A DNA stretch of 23,743 nucleotides, taken from the NCBI GenBank assembly GCA_035629475.1, contig DASPHS010000079.1, positions 1 through 23,743 on the forward strand, written 5' to 3'. This DNA comes from JARIHD01 sp035629475 (GTDB lineage: Bacteria > Patescibacteriota > Saccharimonadia > Saccharimonadales > UBA4665). Made by a program: the position numbers and the translations under genes. The first letter of the stretch is position 1, and each line of letters starts with the position of its first letter. The notes below the pieces were generated by a model, which did not search any database, was not told where the DNA came from, and saw only the letters and a list, made by a program, of their open reading frames with translations. Below are positions 1-8,686 of this stretch, one piece after another.

Positions 1-3000
1 CACTCTATCACCCATGTTTATGACTGGTACAGTAAAGTCGTTTTCTGTTAGGCGGTCAAACTCGCCAAGATACCCCTTGGAAGTACCCGGTGTAGCATTG
101 TTCTGCGGGGGTACGGTGGCATCAAGTTGATTGCCGAACGGGTCGTAGGTGAATGCACCGGTCTTTGCGCCAAAGAAATCGGTTGTGAGCATGGTGTCAC
201 CATGGAAGTTCGGGATTGAATATACACGTTGCTTAGCCTGGTCGGGCTGGTTGGAGTGAATAGTCAGGGTAAGACCACCAGGTAAGCTATACACTCTGCG
301 GAGCAGACCGCCGGTCATGTTAGTGATGATATCCGGAGAGTCGCTGGTGGTGCTGTAGCCGTATTTTGCTTGCGATGTCGTGCTTTGGACACCGTTAGTC
401 AGCTTGAACTGCTTACGCTCCAATATACGGCCACCAGCATCGCGCTTGAACTCGGTAATGGTTCCGTTACCGTTAGCGTCTTGCTGCTCCATGCGTATAG
501 CACGATTTGCTTGGTCGTAAGCAAATTTGAGCGGCTTATTACTGGGTCCTATTTGGGTGATGTTGCCCCTGTCGTCATACACCGGGTTATCGTAATTGGT
601 GTCTGATGATGAAATAAGCCTGTCGGCATTATCGTAGCAGTATGACGTAGTTACGCCGTCGATTGTTTGAGAGGTGCGGTTGGAGTTCTTATGTGCGTTA
701 ACGTTGCGTGAGGCGCCGCAGGTGCTGGGTAGCGGGTCAAAGCCGTACGACATAGTGTGAGTACCCACATTGGCAGTACGCAGGCGGCCAGCTTTGTCGT
801 AGGTATAGCTTTGGCTTAGAACTTCAGTACCGATGGTACGCGTATTGGCTGTTACTATGCCCGTCGTACTTTTGGTTTGCTCTTCACGCACATCCAAACC
901 ATTATGCAGCTTCCAGTTTGCCGCCTTTATACGGAGCAGCGAGTCATACTCGAAACTCACAAGCTTGATATTCGTAGCCGGATAGTCGATGTTTTTGACC
1001 CGGCTAAATTCGTCGTAATACACGTTCGCGAATAGCACGTTATTGATGGTGTACTTTGTCAGCCTGTCAAGGTCGTCATATGTAAACACTTCTTGGCCTA
1101 AGTGGGTGCTCGTTTTTGCAGTAACCCTGCCTATGGCATCGTACGCCGGAGTTGAAGTATTACCATGCGCGTCAGTGTACTTAGTGGTTCGGCCCAGCAA
1201 GTCCAGCTCTGTTGTTACGGTGCCGTTTGTGTCTGTAGTAGCAATCTTCAACGGATTGCCGCCAACAGTGTACACTGTGTTGGCGGTCATACCAGGCCTG
1301 CCGTTGCTTGTTGGCGTTACTACTTCCAGAACCCTTCCCCGATCATCATACGTGGTGCAGGTATAAGGCTCGCTATTTATACGTGCAGCGACCACTTGAC
1401 CCGACTTGTCGTAAATCATTTCACTTTTTTGGCCAACCAATGGTCCTGAGCCGTCAGGATCGGGCTCAGTCCTACCCTTTGGCATACCTGCTTGTGGCGC
1501 GGTATCAAGCGCTGGCGTACAGGGATTATCTATCATATCGAGCGAACCGTAATGCTGATAGGTGGTCTTATTGCCACCAGGCAGTGTTTTGCCTGTCTGC
1601 CTGAAGAAGCCTGCTACGCCAGGGGCCTCGGTGTTAGTGGTAGAGCTGTAGTTTAGGCCTGCTGGGTCAAGGGTTACCTTGTCGAGTACACCGTATTCTG
1701 GCCTGCTGTACGTTCGTGTGTTAGTGACTTGGCCCATTGTACTGTCGGTAACAGTTTCGCTGGTTGTAAGCGAAAAGTTTGGAACCAGAAAGCTCGCTGT
1801 CTGCGCTGCTTCCGCTTCTGTAGCACCTGGCTTATATATTCGCAGTTCGAGCCGGCTGGCCGCGTCGTTTTGGTCTTTGTCGTAATAATCGATTCTAAAT
1901 TTAACGCGCTTGCCTGCCTGGTCATTCGTATAGGTTGCAGTCTCATGGAAGCGTGCGGCGCCATCCGTCCAGCTGTCGATATAGAGCCTATTATCTATGT
2001 AAGCTTTTACGCCATCATCCGAAAATAATTTGATAGTGTAGTCACCCGTCACAGGCAAGACTAACTCGCCGGTCAGCTTAGCTCCCCAGCCGTCAGCGGT
2101 TGGTACTACGGGTCTGTCTGTAGATGTCCACTGCCGGATTAAGTCACCCTGCTCAAAGCCCCGCGCCTTTGGCTCCCGCACCAAATATTTATTGTCATAG
2201 AATGACGCGGACAAGCCCTGCATGCCTTCGTCGTAATTACTTTCTGTTTTGGGTACGTTTGCCAGTTGGGCAGCAACTGGCTTGTTGTCACTACCGAACC
2301 ACGCCGCCGGAGCCGGTCCGTACTTCGTTATGGGCCGGTCGTTTTGGTCGTATATGGTGGTTGTTTTCAGCCCGAGCGGATCGGTGGTTGAAAGCACCAT
2401 ATCCTTTGCTGGATCCCACTGGGTTTCAGATGCCTTGCCATCAGCGCCGTAAGTCTTGACCGTTCGGTAAGAATCATCGTATTCAACCCGCTGTGAATAG
2501 CCTGCAGGCTCAGCGGCACCATCTATACGGGACAGTGTAGCCCCGACCAGGAAGACAAAATTGTGCGCCATTCTTGTAGCACCCACTGTAGCCGCCGGGT
2601 ATACCACCCGCTTGGCCTTGCCCGTAATGTCGTAGGCAATATCATAGGTACTGCCGTCATCAATAGTCCGTACACCAGCCGCAATCGCGTCATTTGCCAA
2701 TGGGTCCCTCAGTGAGATCAGACGCTTTAAAGTGTCATAACCAAAGTCAGTCATTTGATTACCGGCACCCGCCACGCGAGCAAGGTTACCCGACTTATAC
2801 AACAGGCTGGTTTCTACGCCGTCAGTTGTCCTGACTTTGCACAGATAGCCGGTTGGGGGTACATCAAATCCCGTAGGTGGCGTGCAGTTACCATTGGTAT
2901 TGATGCCGTAGTAAAACAACTCTGCAAACCTGTTCACATTAACTGAATCGACTATTTTGGTCAGCCGGCTTGGCGTACCTGAGTACACATACTTCAGCCC

Positions 3001-6000
3001 CGATGGCCTTTTGTCATCGGTCGGATTTACCATAGAGGTTAGGCTGCCATTGGCTGCGAAGATATACTCCCTGCCATCAGCGTCTTTGAACGTATGCGTA
3101 CCGTCCGGGCCTCTGCTGAGCACGCCATGTTCATTTACTGGAGGCGTGAAGGCATTATTTTCCCACTTATACTCGTGTGTAGAGCCCGTGGAATCAACGA
3201 GTGTTACACTTGAGCCATTTACTCGCAAAGCATCGTAGCCAGCGCCGTTTCCATCCACACCAAGCTGCCAGCCGGTGGGCAATGAGGCCTGTTTTTGGGT
3301 GAGCCAGTGCGCTGGTACTATTTGTTTGGCTATATTTGGCCCCTCTACATACAGGCTTAAGCGCGCAGGCTTTGTGGGCGGAGCCCAATACTCTATTTCT
3401 ATAGGTATCATACTGCCGGCCATCAATGTCAGGGGTGAAGCGTCACTGGATAGAGCCTCCTTGTCCCAATTATTTATAATCTGCTGATTATTGAGCCGTA
3501 ACCGTAGTCCACCTTGGTGACTTGCACTAAACGTGTACGTGCCAGTGCTTGGCACTTTGATAAAACCTCTGTACCTTACAAGATCGACAGAGATAGTACC
3601 GACCGGCACCTTGGACCAAAGTCCGCTAGCGCTTTCGTAGTTAAAACTCGTTTCCTCACCCGATACCAGAGGAGAGCTTGGGAAAGTGCCATTAGCATCG
3701 GCGGAGTCATAATAATCCGCCGTTAGGCCGTTATCACTAAAAGGCTTAACACCAGTATTAAACCAAGATCGATCTGCTGTCTGACCCGCTGGTGACATGG
3801 GGCTTTTGGCTAATAGCTTTAGGTGGGCAGAACCTGTGTTTTCGCGGTATTCCACTTTGACCGTCGCATTTATACCAGCCGTAAGGCTAACGGGTGTTCC
3901 GTAGGTAGTGCCTGCGGCGTTCCAGGCATCCAACACCAGCACGTTGTTTACCCACACCTTTACGCCGTCGTCATGCTCTGCGCCAAAAGTATATGAACCA
4001 GATTGGGGCACAGAAAGCACACCCGAATATCGAGCAGAAAAGTTATCAGTTACTTCTTCGTAGAAAAGCGGAGAATCAGTACCCCAGTTGAAATCAACGT
4101 TCGGGGCCAATGTTGTCTGTTTGGGATTTCCTGTAAACGTCTCGTTATCCCAGTATTCCGCAACAAGCCCTTTGCGCGACATTGCTGGCGAGTTGTAATC
4201 GAGGCTTACGCCAATATCTCCACCCAAAGCCTTAAGGCTGTGACTTGATACTGATGTACTCAAATTGCCAGTGGCCTGGTCTATACTGACTGGTCCTACA
4301 GTGTCATAGGTCTGCGTGGAACTTTTACCTCTGCGCAAATCGACCTTAAAGGAATTGATTGTGCCAAATGAAGGACTGTGTCCATGCGATGCATTGGCAG
4401 ACCAGTAGTACGTTACCCCGTCTTTGAGCAGTCCCTCAGGAATTGTCCAGTGCGTATCGGCAGTATTAGTCTGAGCAATAACATCTGTTGGACTGGACAT
4501 AAGGAAGAAATCATATTTAACGGGGTCGCCATCAGGGTCAGTAACAGGATTGATACTCAGGATCGGCTGCAACTCTGATATAACTTTTTTGTCAGCCGGA
4601 TAGACTAATTCTGGTTTTGGTGGCGGTTGATCTGCCCAGTATTTTACTTCCAGGACGAGCTGAGATAAGTCGAATGACTTGATGCTACGCTCGTCTATAC
4701 CCTCAACGACATGGCGCATAATCAATGGCTCTTCTGTCATATCGTTCCAGTACATGTAGTTGACGGCATTGGTCACGTCCATCCATGTGTCATTGCCCAC
4801 CGCCTCCTCGTACGACCATGAGCCGTCATCTTCAATAGCACAGTTGAAGTCCCAGCATCCTGCTGGATTAACGACAACCCCTTCCGCACTTGTTACGCCG
4901 CCGTTGCGCACCAAATGTAGCCTTGCGGAATTAATAGTAGGGGCAATGTTATCTACAAATACTTCGCTGAAAGGAATTTTCAGTAAAGTACGCCAGTAGG
5001 CCCAATATTCAGGATACTCATCCGTACCAATCTGGGGTGAGCACACACTGGGACCACAACTATATCCGTCGGAGCGAATAGCCAGCATGTCCTGTGCTGC
5101 TTTAGAAAACGTTTTGAGTGTAGGATCGATTACAACTGGGAGGTGGCTTTCAGTTAGGCCCTGCAGCCATACTGCGTCCAGTGTAATCTCAACAGCCGAA
5201 CCATTGATCTTCTGGTCAATCACAGGTACAGATACAAACTTGCCCGCGGCAGAAACATTCAATGGAGCAATATATAGTTCTTTATCTGGCAAGCCACCGA
5301 GTGCTATCGCGCCCTTGATATCCTTGTGCTCAGCAAGCGCAACATCGCTGTACTTAAAAGTATATGCAGTTGGCGCTATCTTGGTGTTGACGATAATGTC
5401 TTCTTTAATGGCATAGCCCGAGATGGTATATCGTAGGTCTATGCCCGCTAGAGCGTTCTTGTACAGCAGGATATCAGTACCATCTTTTTGCTCCAGTGTA
5501 GGCGTAACATTGTTGGAGCCGTCCAGCTTAACAGAGAATTTCTTGCCTTTATATTCGTACTCAATACCCTGCTTGAGGGGTTTAGCCGTCATTTTAATAT
5601 CGCCGACCGATAACACGACGCTCTTATCTTCTTTAGCGGCCGCAGGCTTTAAGTCATTCCAGGCACCGTTGTTTTTATGGTGCATGGGTTCGACTAGCGA
5701 GACTCGCTTAGTCGTGGTGCCGTCGGTATTGACTATGGTTTTTGAGCGCTCGGTGCGCTTGCTCACATCTTCGAATTGTTTTTTGGGCTTAGCCGTTTCA
5801 GCGCCTTGCCGCAAGATATCGGGAGCCAATATAGGACTGGCAGCCGTGGCCTCAAGATCTGCGGCGGGTGGAGCGGTAAGTTCCTTATCTTGCTCTAACG
5901 GGGGTACATTTTTTAGGCTAATTGACGGCTCGAACAGCTTGGCGGCCATCCGCCCAATAACGGTATAATTTGACTGCAGCAAGAGAGCAAGAATGATCAG

Positions 6001-6072
6001 GCCGACTGCTGCTGCCCTAAAGGACAGCGAAGACGCCTTAAATTTTTTTAAGACACCAGCCCGCTTGTTCAT
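1..6072 (-). CDS. Giant secreted RHS/YD-repeat protein with PA14 modules, C-terminus outside window
   Basis: The frame starting at ATG 6072 stays open for about 2024 codons and leaves the window at its left edge. Visible in order: a basic N-terminus and one hydrophobic segment (about residues 15-35, signal peptide or anchor); a DNRLRE-like surface region (about 315-478); a fibronectin-III-like stretch (about 484-597); PA14-like modules at about 635-755 and 780-905; RHS/YD repeats; a third PA14-like module (about 1285-1415); then more YD repeats such as TYDDLDRLTKY. The last codons read VINMGDRV, which matches the end of an RHS core (MGxRVY...LGRF), so only the tip is missing. RHS proteins form a hollow shell that often encloses a C-terminal toxin, but the tip is not visible, so toxin, adhesin or structural roles remain open. 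PA14 domains commonly bind glycans. No strong Shine-Dalgarno is seen before the start. The gene diverges from the ATPase at 6255. Confidence 0.88.
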   Translation of the reverse strand, partial: MNKRAGVLKKFKASSLSFRAAAVGLIILALLLQSNYTVIGRMAAKLFEPSISLKNVPPLEQDKELTAPPAADLEATAASPILAPDILRQGAETAKPKKQFEDVSKRTERSKTIVNTDGTTTKRVSLVEPMHHKNNGAWNDLKPAAAKEDKSVVLSVGDIKMTAKPLKQGIEYEYKGKKFSVKLDGSNNVTPTLEQKDGTDILLYKNALAGIDLRYTISGYAIKEDIIVNTKIAPTAYTFKYSDVALAEHKDIKGAIALGGLPDKELYIAPLNVSAAGKFVSVPVIDQKINGSAVEITLDAVWLQGLTESHLPVVIDPTLKTFSKAAQDMLAIRSDGYSCGPSVCSPQIGTDEYPEYWAYWRTLLKIPFSEVFVDNIAPTINSARLHLVRNGGVTSAEGVVVNPAGCWDFNCAIEDDGSWSYEEAVGNDTWMDVTNAVNYMYWNDMTEEPLIMRHVVEGIDERSIKSFDLSQLVLEVKYWADQPPPKPELVYPADKKVISELQPILSINPVTDPDGDPVKYDFFLMSSPTDVIAQTNTADTHWTIPEGLLKDGVTYYWSANASHGHSPSFGTINSFKVDLRRGKSSTQTYDTVGPVSIDQATGNLSTSVSSHSLKALGGDIGVSLDYNSPAMSRKGLVAEYWDNETFTGNPKQTTLAPNVDFNWGTDSPLFYEEVTDNFSARYSGVLSVPQSGSYTFGAEHDDGVKVWVNNVLVLDAWNAAGTTYGTPVSLTAGINATVKVEYRENTGSAHLKLLAKSPMSPAGQTADRSWFNTGVKPFSDNGLTADYYDSADANGTFPSSPLVSGEETSFNYESASGLWSKVPVGTISVDLVRYRGFIKVPSTGTYTFSASHQGGLRLRLNNQQIINNWDKEALSSDASPLTLMAGSMIPIEIEYWAPPTKPARLSLYVEGPNIAKQIVPAHWLTQKQASLPTGWQLGVDGNGAGYDALRVNGSSVTLVDSTGSTHEYKWENNAFTPPVNEHGVLSRGPDGTHTFKDADGREYIFAANGSLTSMVNPTDDKRPSGLKYVYSGTPSRLTKIVDSVNVNRFAELFYYGINTNGNCTPPTGFDVPPTGYLCKVRTTDGVETSLLYKSGNLARVAGAGNQMTDFGYDTLKRLISLRDPLANDAIAAGVRTIDDGSTYDIAYDITGKAKRVVYPAATVGATRMAHNFVFLVGATLSRIDGAAEPAGYSQRVEYDDSYRTVKTYGADGKASETQWDPAKDMVLSTTDPLGLKTTTIYDQNDRPITKYGPAPAAWFGSDNKPVAAQLANVPKTESNYDEGMQGLSASFYDNKYLVREPKARGFEQGDLIRQWTSTDRPVVPTADGWGAKLTGELVLPVTGDYTIKLFSDDGVKAYIDNRLYIDSWTDGAARFHETATYTNDQAGKRVKFRIDYYDKDQNDAASRLELRIYKPGATEAEAAQTASFLVPNFSLTTSETVTDSTMGQVTNTRTYSRPEYGVLDKVTLDPAGLNYSSTTNTEAPGVAGFFRQTGKTLPGGNKTTYQHYGSLDMIDNPCTPALDTAPQAGMPKGRTEPDPDGSGPLVGQKSEMIYDKSGQVVAARINSEPYTCTTYDDRGRVLEVVTPTSNGRPGMTANTVYTVGGNPLKIATTDTNGTVTTELDLLGRTTKYTDAHGNTSTPAYDAIGRVTAKTSTHLGQEVFTYDDLDRLTKYTINNVLFANVYYDEFSRVKNIDYPATNIKLVSFEYDSLLRIKAANWKLHNGLDVREEQTKSTTGIVTANTRTIGTEVLSQSYTYDKAGRLRTANVGTHTMSYGFDPLPSTCGASRNVNAHKNSNRTSQTIDGVTTSYCYDNADRLISSSDTNYDNPVYDDRGNITQIGPSNKPLKFAYDQANRAIRMEQQDANGNGTITEFKRDAGGRILERKQFKLTNGVQSTTSQAKYGYSTTSDSPDIITNMTGGLLRRVYSLPGGLTLTIHSNQPDQAKQRVYSIPNFHGDTMLTTDFFGAKTGAFTYDPFGNQLDATVPPQNNATPGTSKGYLGEFDRLTENDFTVPVINMGDRV

Positions 6073-6100
6073 CAGCAACCCACCACGCTTACTTATTACT

Positions 6101-6110
6101 ATAAGCTTAT
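6101..6110. repeat. Perfect 10-bp palindrome ATAAGCTTAT in a divergent intergenic region
   Basis: It lies about 29 bp upstream of the RHS gene start. The minus-strand hexamer TATAGT overlaps its edge and could be a -10 element, so the palindrome may be an operator, but a chance AT-rich palindrome is equally possible. Confidence 0.25.
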
Positions 6111-6193
6111 TAGAAACTCAGCCTTTTGCAAGGTAATCTATACAACTATTACATTATGTATTTGGCGCAAATAATACAATTATTGCGACATAT

Positions 6194-6249
6194 TTGCAGA
6201 AAGAAGAGACGGCCAGGTATCATCTGTTGATGTAGTAATACCCAAGGAG
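6194..6249 (+). promoter_or_regulatory. Putative promoter and Shine-Dalgarno of the CooC-like ATPase
   Basis: TTGCAG (6194-6199) and TATCAT (6218-6223) are separated by 18 bp and followed by AAGGAG (6244-6249), 5 nt before ATG 6255. The Shine-Dalgarno is clear; the -35/-10 assignment is tentative. Confidence 0.5.
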
Positions 6250-6254
6250 TATTC

Positions 6255-7202
6255 ATGCGAGCAGCTTTTGTAGGCAAAGGTGGGAGTGGCAAAACCACTA
6301 CGGCAGCACTTTTTGCACGGTACCTGGCCGCCGAACAGGTACCAGTCATTGCGTTTGACGGCGACATTAATCAACACCTGGCCGGTGCGCTCGGAGCAAA
6401 AGACGACGAAGCCGCTGCGCTGCCTGTGATAGGCGACCATTTGGACGAGTTGAAAGCATATTTCCGCGGCAACAACGCACGCATACGCTCCGTGCAGGAA
6501 ATGACCAAAACAACACCTCCCGGCCGCGGCTCAAAGCTCTGGCACATCACAGATCACGACAACCCCGTGTGGGGCGAATGCGTGAGGCCGGTAGACGGCG
6601 TGCCCCTGGCCCAAGCCGGCACGTTTGACGAGGCTGACATTGGCACCAACTGTTACCACTCCAAGACCGGCACCATCGAACTTGTGCTTAATTATTTGCA
6701 GGACGGTGAAAATGAGTACGCCGTAGTAGACATGACCGCCGGTGCGGATGCTTTTGCCTCCGGGCTCTTCAGCCGCTTCGATCGAACGTTTCTAGTATGT
6801 GAGCCCACCCTCCGCAGTGTGAGCGTGTATGAACAGTACAAACATTACGCTACAGAGTACGGCATACATATAAGCGTTGTTGGCAATAAAGTAGCCGACG
6901 AACACGACGAACAGTTCCTGCGCGCCCATGTGGGTGATGACCTCATTGCTTGCTTCGGGCTGTCACCATACGTCAAAGCAGCTGAAAAAGGCGTCCATCA
7001 GCCGCTCACCATGCTTGAGGCAGAAAACCTGGAAGTATTGCGCACCATTCGCCAAAAACTCGACAGCACACCAAAGGACTGGGCTACATTTACCCGTCAA
7101 GCACACGAGTTCCATGCCGCCAATGCTATACGGTGGAGCAATGCCAATATGACCGATGGCTATGACCTGCGTGAGCAGATTGACCCTACGTTCACGCGGT
7201 AG
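6255..7202 (+). CDS. CooC/ParA-type deviant Walker-A ATPase (SIMIBI class)
   Basis: This 315-residue protein starts with the P-loop GKGGSGKTT (about residues 8-16), the lysine-bearing deviant Walker A of the MinD/ParA/CooC/ArsA group. The switch I-like FDGDIN aspartates sit near residue 35, and a Walker B/switch II-like VVDMTAGAD near 160. The fold and the arrangement of a large insert before a Cys-containing GTNCYH motif resemble CooC, the nickel-loading ATPase of carbon monoxide dehydrogenase. CooC proteins carry a CxC pair at that place, whereas here it reads C-Y-H. No CODH gene or other metal-enzyme client is visible nearby, so the substrate is unknown. AAGGAG ideally precedes the ATG. 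The gene converges with the next one, leaving only 12 bp between them and no obvious terminator. Confidence 0.85.
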   Translation: MRAAFVGKGGSGKTTTAALFARYLAAEQVPVIAFDGDINQHLAGALGAKDDEAAALPVIGDHLDELKAYFRGNNARIRSVQEMTKTTPPGRGSKLWHITDHDNPVWGECVRPVDGVPLAQAGTFDEADIGTNCYHSKTGTIELVLNYLQDGENEYAVVDMTAGADAFASGLFSRFDRTFLVCEPTLRSVSVYEQYKHYATEYGIHISVVGNKVADEHDEQFLRAHVGDDLIACFGLSPYVKAAEKGVHQPLTMLEAENLEVLRTIRQKLDSTPKDWATFTRQAHEFHAANAIRWSNANMTDGYDLREQIDPTFTR

Positions 7203-7214
7203 CGCCTGCCGTAG

Positions 7215-8588
7215 CTAGCAGACTTGCGTATGCGCTGCAGCCAGCTGGCCAGCCTCGACTGCAGTTATTTCGCGCGCCAATAGGCGAGCGCCGAGTATCT
7301 CGACGGCGTCGGCGTGGCGCTGACGCAGCTGTGGGTTGTTAAGCGTCCAGCCAGCCGGATACTCGTGCTTACGCTGAAAGGCACCGTTGCCCATCAGGCG
7401 ACGAGCGACATACTCTATGACCGTTGGGCCGTCTGGTGCGTCAGCGGGCTTGGCGTCGGCATAGCGGTCGATACATTCCAATGCTTCGGCAGTCCTGTAC
7501 ACGCGCTGGCCCTGCTCCACAAGCACACGACCTAATGTTCGGGCCTTGTTGAACCGGGCCGAGCAACCATCTTCTACGGCAAGGTCAATGCTCTGTTCGA
7601 GCCAGTCACGCTCAGATAACGTTTGCAAGTCCACGGCCACGACGGCTCGCGCCAAAGGATCAATGGCATATTTGCCGCGCTGCGTGCCAGTCGCCTCATC
7701 GAAGGCAGTTTCCAGCGTCACCTTATGCATACGCTGGGCATCAGCCTTACTGAAGCCAAATTGGAGTGCACGGGCACGCAGCAGGTCAGCCGAACGCAGT
7801 TCGTCGTAACTCTCGGGATTGTCGCTAGGGCGGCCGTTGCCGTACACAGCATCGGTAAACGGATCGATGGCCAGCGCCAGCAGGCGGTCATGCGCAGGTG
7901 CGCCCACGTTGTCCAGGTGTCGCTGCAGCGCCCGTGCGTCATCGATCAAGCCAAAGCCATTATGGTAGGTTGCCGGTACCCAAAAGTCAGGCCGCTCCAG
8001 GTCGCCCGTAATCTGATTTGCCTGGCCAATGCCAGGGTGGCCGTATATGGTGTACACCGTGTGCAAGCCGTTTGCCGCCAGCAATATGGCTGCTGCCGCT
8101 TGCGGATGGTCATGTAGTTCCTCGGGCAGACATTGCTGCGCTGCCGCTACCTCGTGCGGCATACAGCGCGCTGCGAGTGGGGCGTGGCTCGCACCCTGCA
8201 GATGGTCACGAATGACCGCCATATCCCGCACGTCCGCAGCCGTTCCCCGCCGCTGCTTGTAGGCGTAGACATCAGGCAAACCAGCCACCCGAACGCCGGC
8301 CTCGGTCTGCCAGCTGCGGCCTTGCAGACCGGCATAGTCCATCGCATCACCCCAGCCGGTACCAACATGCATACCATCCCGCATCAGTAGCCCATCTGCC
8401 GTCTGTTCCCAATCCGGTTGCTGCTGCAAGTAGGCAAAGGCCTCTTGGCTCACAGCGATGTCCGTATTGTGTGCACCCTGGAAGCCGGGTAATGCCAGCT
8501 GGACGGCGTTGCTACCAATAACTACGGCCTCTTGTTCTATCCCCCGGCCTAATCCAAATACTTGCTGTTCGACTGTGTTGCCCGTCAT
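7215..8588 (-). CDS. Two-part protein: nucleotidyltransferase-like N-terminus, degenerate HD-like C-terminus
   Basis: The 457-residue protein is not a clear member of one family. Residues about 20-135 look like a minimal nucleotidyltransferase fold: VIGSNAVQLAL, then NTDIAVS in the position of the metal-binding aspartate, and near 110-130 a YKQRRGT...DVRDMAVIRDHL stretch like the KxxR..KDxxDI...L end of such domains. Residues about 205-325 resemble predicted metal-dependent HD hydrolases of the COG4339 type: YHN at 208-210, FTDAVYGNG at 244-252 where the family has FHDxVY, RSADLL at 265-270, and VDL at about 319-321. The histidine of the HD pair is threonine here, so hydrolase activity is doubtful. 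The start ATG has AAGGAG 8 nt upstream. It diverges from the TrmB-type regulator, which may control it. Assignment is by motif reading only. Confidence 0.55.
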   Translation of the reverse strand: MTGNTVEQQVFGLGRGIEQEAVVIGSNAVQLALPGFQGAHNTDIAVSQEAFAYLQQQPDWEQTADGLLMRDGMHVGTGWGDAMDYAGLQGRSWQTEAGVRVAGLPDVYAYKQRRGTAADVRDMAVIRDHLQGASHAPLAARCMPHEVAAAQQCLPEELHDHPQAAAAILLAANGLHTVYTIYGHPGIGQANQITGDLERPDFWVPATYHNGFGLIDDARALQRHLDNVGAPAHDRLLALAIDPFTDAVYGNGRPSDNPESYDELRSADLLRARALQFGFSKADAQRMHKVTLETAFDEATGTQRGKYAIDPLARAVVAVDLQTLSERDWLEQSIDLAVEDGCSARFNKARTLGRVLVEQGQRVYRTAEALECIDRYADAKPADAPDGPTVIEYVARRLMGNGAFQRKHEYPAGWTLNNPQLRQRHADAVEILGARLLAREITAVEAGQLAAAHTQVC

Positions 8589-8649
8589 CTTGAGGTCTCC
8601 TTAGGTGTCGGAGGAAGTCTAAATGGCAGGGGGTGGTCTTATATATCTG

Positions 8650-8679
8650 TTGTGCAAGTGTGCACACCTGTTAGATAAT
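8650..8679 (+). promoter_or_regulatory. Promoter of TrmB-type regulator with embedded inverted repeat
   Basis: TTGTGC (8650-8655), an 18-bp spacer and GATAAT (8674-8679) are followed after only 7 nt by ATG 8687, so the mRNA would be almost leaderless. The spacer overlaps the inverted repeat TGTGCA-AGTG-TGCACA (8651-8666), well placed as an operator. Confidence 0.6.
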
Positions 8680-8686
8680 AGGCGGC

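Noticed and set aside
1..5968. Many short plus-strand frames across the first 6 kb
   Set aside because: They lie opposite one continuous minus-strand RHS frame, have no ribosome binding sites and no sensible domains.
7953..8262. Plus-strand frames opposite the two-domain protein gene
   Set aside because: Shadow frames caused by codon composition; no start signals, and the minus-strand gene has a good Shine-Dalgarno.
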